A program made the translations under genes and the position numbers. A stretch of 7,246 bases of DNA from contig CAMNAD010000074.1 of the NCBI GenBank assembly GCA_946530505.1, positions 1-7,246 on the forward strand. Reading direction: 5' to 3'. This document shows positions 5,608 through 7,246 of this stretch, piece after piece (positions within the stretch are counted from its first letter, which is position 1; every line of letters begins with the position of its first letter). Under the pieces are notes generated by a model, which had not been told where the DNA came from, did not search any database, and saw only the letters and a list, made by a program, of their open reading frames with translations. The DNA comes from an uncultured Bacteroidales bacterium. GTDB lineage: Bacteria; Bacteroidota; Bacteroidia; Bacteroidales; UBA932.

Positions 5608-6876
5608 GTGAGCTTGAAGGAAATTACCCGGAATAAATGGGTGAAGTTCTCATTTTGGGCTTTGCTCTATGTGTTGTGGGTAATCTGGCTGGGGAACTAT
5701 TGGTGGCTTTTCGGTCTCGCCGTAATCTTCGACCTCTGCGTCAGCAGGAAAGTCAAGTGGCGTTTCTGGAAAAAAGACGGATGGCTCGATGCGATTATCT
5801 TCGCAGTTGTTGTAGTCACGTTCATCAATATCTTCTTCTTTCAGTCCTTCAGAATCCCTTCTTCCTCAATGGAGAGCAGCCTCTACACAGGAGACCATCT
5901 CTTCGTGAGCAAATTGACATATGGGCCGCGTGTGCCTCAAACTCCGCTGACCATCCCTTTTACGCACAATTCGATTTTTGGAAAGGAATCTTATTCGAAA
6001 CTGATTCAGAACGATTACAGGAGGCTCAAGGGATTCAGGAAAGTAAAAAGAGGCGACATCGTGGTTTTCAACTTCCCGAACGGTGATACCGTTCTGAGGC
6101 GGGATCCTGCAGCAGATTACTACATGCTCTCGCACATATACGGAAGAGAACAGATCATTGAAAGACTAGGTCCTGTAACCGTCCGTCCTGCGGACAAGAC
6201 AGACCACTATGTGAAGCGTTGCGTCGCTCTTCCCGGCGACACTCTCGAAGTCCGTGACGGACTGGTGTGGGTGAACGGGGAACAGCAGAGCGTCTGGCCG
6301 GGAGTTCAGCTCAGCTATCAGGTAATCACCAAGGGCGGAGCACTCAACCCCAAGACCATCGACAAACTGGGGCTTAACGTCAAGGAACTGTACTACAGCA
6401 ACCAGTTGCCGGGCTATCCGGCGATGCCTCTTACCGCAGCAATGCTCGAAGAAGTACGTGCACTTCCATCAGTGGTGGATGTCGTCCCGAACATCGACAG
6501 CGAAGATACATTCGTCTTCCCTTACGGTGGCAACTATGGTTGGACGCGTGATCAGTACGGCCCTCTCTGCATCCCGGCCAAGGGTGCGAGCGTTGAGATT
6601 ACGGCGGAAACACTGCCGCTCTACGAACGCATCATAAGGGATTACGAGAAGTCGGATCTGCAGAAAGCAATAGAAGAAGGCACATACACTTTCGAACAGG
6701 ATTACTACTTTATGATGGGAGACAACCGGCATAACTCCCTCGACTCCAGGTACTGGGGATTCGTTCCCGAAGACCATGTGGTTGGGACTCCGGCAATAAT
6801 ATGGCTCTCGACCGATGCGGGACGCAAGTTCCCTTCGAACATAAGGTGGAACAGATTTGGAAAAGTAAAATTTTAA
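5608..6876 (+). CDS. lepB: Signal peptidase I
   Basis: This inner-membrane serine protease cleaves signal peptides from exported proteins. It has 422 residues. Hydrophobic segments lie at about 14-28, 31-45 and 61-79. The nucleophile Ser87 is in PSSSMESSL, the general base Lys203 is in YVKRCVALPGD, and box E is GDNRHNSLDSRYWG (371-384), with Ser377 and Asp379 equivalent to E. coli Ser278 and Asp280. Ser-Lys spacing (116) and Lys-Asp spacing (176) exceed the E. coli values (55 and 135), showing two insertions typical of the long Bacteroidota enzymes. The start is GTG at 5608. No in-frame ATG occurs before the active site, so a non-ATG start is required (TTG at 5614 and GTG at 5641 are less likely). 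It is embedded between ribosomal protein genes. Confidence 0.95.
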   Translation: MSLKEITRNKWVKFSFWALLYVLWVIWLGNYWWLFGLAVIFDLCVSRKVKWRFWKKDGWLDAIIFAVVVVTFINIFFFQSFRIPSSSMESSLYTGDHLFVSKLTYGPRVPQTPLTIPFTHNSIFGKESYSKLIQNDYRRLKGFRKVKRGDIVVFNFPNGDTVLRRDPAADYYMLSHIYGREQIIERLGPVTVRPADKTDHYVKRCVALPGDTLEVRDGLVWVNGEQQSVWPGVQLSYQVITKGGALNPKTIDKLGLNVKELYYSNQLPGYPAMPLTAAMLEEVRALPSVVDVVPNIDSEDTFVFPYGGNYGWTRDQYGPLCIPAKGASVEITAETLPLYERIIRDYEKSDLQKAIEEGTYTFEQDYYFMMGDNRHNSLDSRYWGFVPEDHVVGTPAIIWLSTDAGRKFPSNIRWNRFGKVKF

Positions 6877-6888
6877 AAGTATAAAACT

Positions 6889-7131
6889 ATGTCAAAGGTT
6901 TGTCAAGTAACCGGAAGAAAGAGGATGAAAGGCAACAACGTTGCCCATTCCAAACTGCGCACCAAGCGCGACTTCTCCCTGAACCTCAAGAACAAGAAGT
7001 TCTGGAGCGAAGAGGAGCAGAGGTATATTACCCTTAAAGTGTCCTGCAAGGGCATTCGCGAGATCGAGAAGAACGGCCTCGAGGCTACTCTCAAGAAAGC
7101 AAAACAGGCAGGACTTGTTAACCTTGTTTAA
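6889..7131 (+). CDS. rpmB: 50S ribosomal protein bL28
   Basis: This 80-residue basic protein opens with SKVCQVTGRKRMKGNNVAHS (2-21), the L28 signature. The middle (KKFWSEEEQRYITLKVSCKG) resembles the E. coli rather than the shorter Bacillus form. Cys5 is present but there is no paired CxxC, so zinc binding is not expected. Twelve A/T-rich bases separate it from lepB and eleven from rpmG, consistent with one transcript. Confidence 0.97.
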   Translation: MSKVCQVTGRKRMKGNNVAHSKLRTKRDFSLNLKNKKFWSEEEQRYITLKVSCKGIREIEKNGLEATLKKAKQAGLVNLV

Positions 7132-7142
7132 ATTATAGAATT

Positions 7143-7246
7143 ATGGCAAAGAAAGCTAAAGGTAACAGGGTGCAGGTCATCCTCGAATGCACAGAGCAGA
7201 AAGAGAGCGGCGTTCCCGGAATGAGCCGCTACATCACGACCAAGAA
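7143..7246 (+). CDS. rpmG: 50S ribosomal protein bL33 (partial, cut by the window end)
   Basis: The first 34 residues are visible: MAKKAKGNRVQVILEC at the start, then GMSRYITTK, the conserved L33 core. The gene runs off the right edge after two bases of codon 35. Zinc-binding L33 proteins have a CxxC pair here. This one keeps the first Cys (C16) but has Gln at position 19 (C-T-E-Q), so the first half of the zinc knuckle is broken and the protein is probably of the zinc-free type. The rpmB-rpmG pairing is standard. Confidence 0.95.
   Translation, partial: MAKKAKGNRVQVILECTEQKESGVPGMSRYITTK

Noticed and set aside
5637..6086. An ATG-started open frame inside lepB
   Set aside because: It is in a different frame from the signal peptidase, whose catalytic motifs are intact, and its product shows no domain.
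1..7246. Mobile element, CRISPR array, tRNA or phage remnant
   Set aside because: No direct repeats, spacer arrays, transposase or integrase motifs or tRNA-like folds were seen. All genes are ordinary and closely packed.

Overview
This window is a chromosomal housekeeping segment from a member of the Bacteroidota, most likely Bacteroidales. That placement rests on three things: TAnnTTTG-type promoter elements (three exact matches upstream of genes), the near absence of Shine-Dalgarno sequences with A/T-rich leaders instead, and the protein types. The protein evidence is an infC with a basic N-terminal extension, a long GTG-start signal peptidase I with Bacteroidota-style insertions, a DUF4199-like membrane protein paired with a family 2 glycosyltransferase, and Bacteroides-like L28 and L33. 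This is inference from reading the sequence; no database was searched.

Layout. Positions 9-46 hold a strong intrinsic terminator for a gene that ends before the window. Right after it, a plus-strand sugar-kinase-like ASKHA (BadF/BcrA) protein runs 61-927. It converges on a minus-strand two-gene operon: a four-helix membrane protein (2416-1874) followed by a membrane-anchored glycosyltransferase (1874-924). The two minus genes are joined by a TAATG stop/start overlap. The convergent pair shares stop-codon bases at 924-927, leaving no room for a terminator between them. About 60 bp (2416-2475) separate the membrane-protein gene from thrS and carry two back-to-back promoters.

From 2475 to the right edge runs one dense plus-strand operon: thrS, infC, rpmI, rplT, lepB, rpmB, rpmG (cut by the window end). 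Gaps are 0, 49, 12, 6, 12 and 11 nt. It joins charging of tRNA-Thr, initiation factor IF3 and four large-subunit proteins with signal peptidase I, the enzyme that matures exported proteins. The thrS-infC-rpmI-rplT order is the widely conserved bacterial one. Placing lepB between it and the rpmB-rpmG pair is the least expected part of the layout.

I did not find a novel system, mobile element, CRISPR array, tRNA or rRNA. The points worth checking concern gene expression: fully overlapping divergent promoters, two probably leaderless mRNAs, a three-codon upstream ORF overlapping the thrS start, interlocked convergent stop codons, a small hairpin and palindrome before rpmI, and lepB inside a ribosomal-protein operon. 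No stretch longer than 300 bases lacks a gene.
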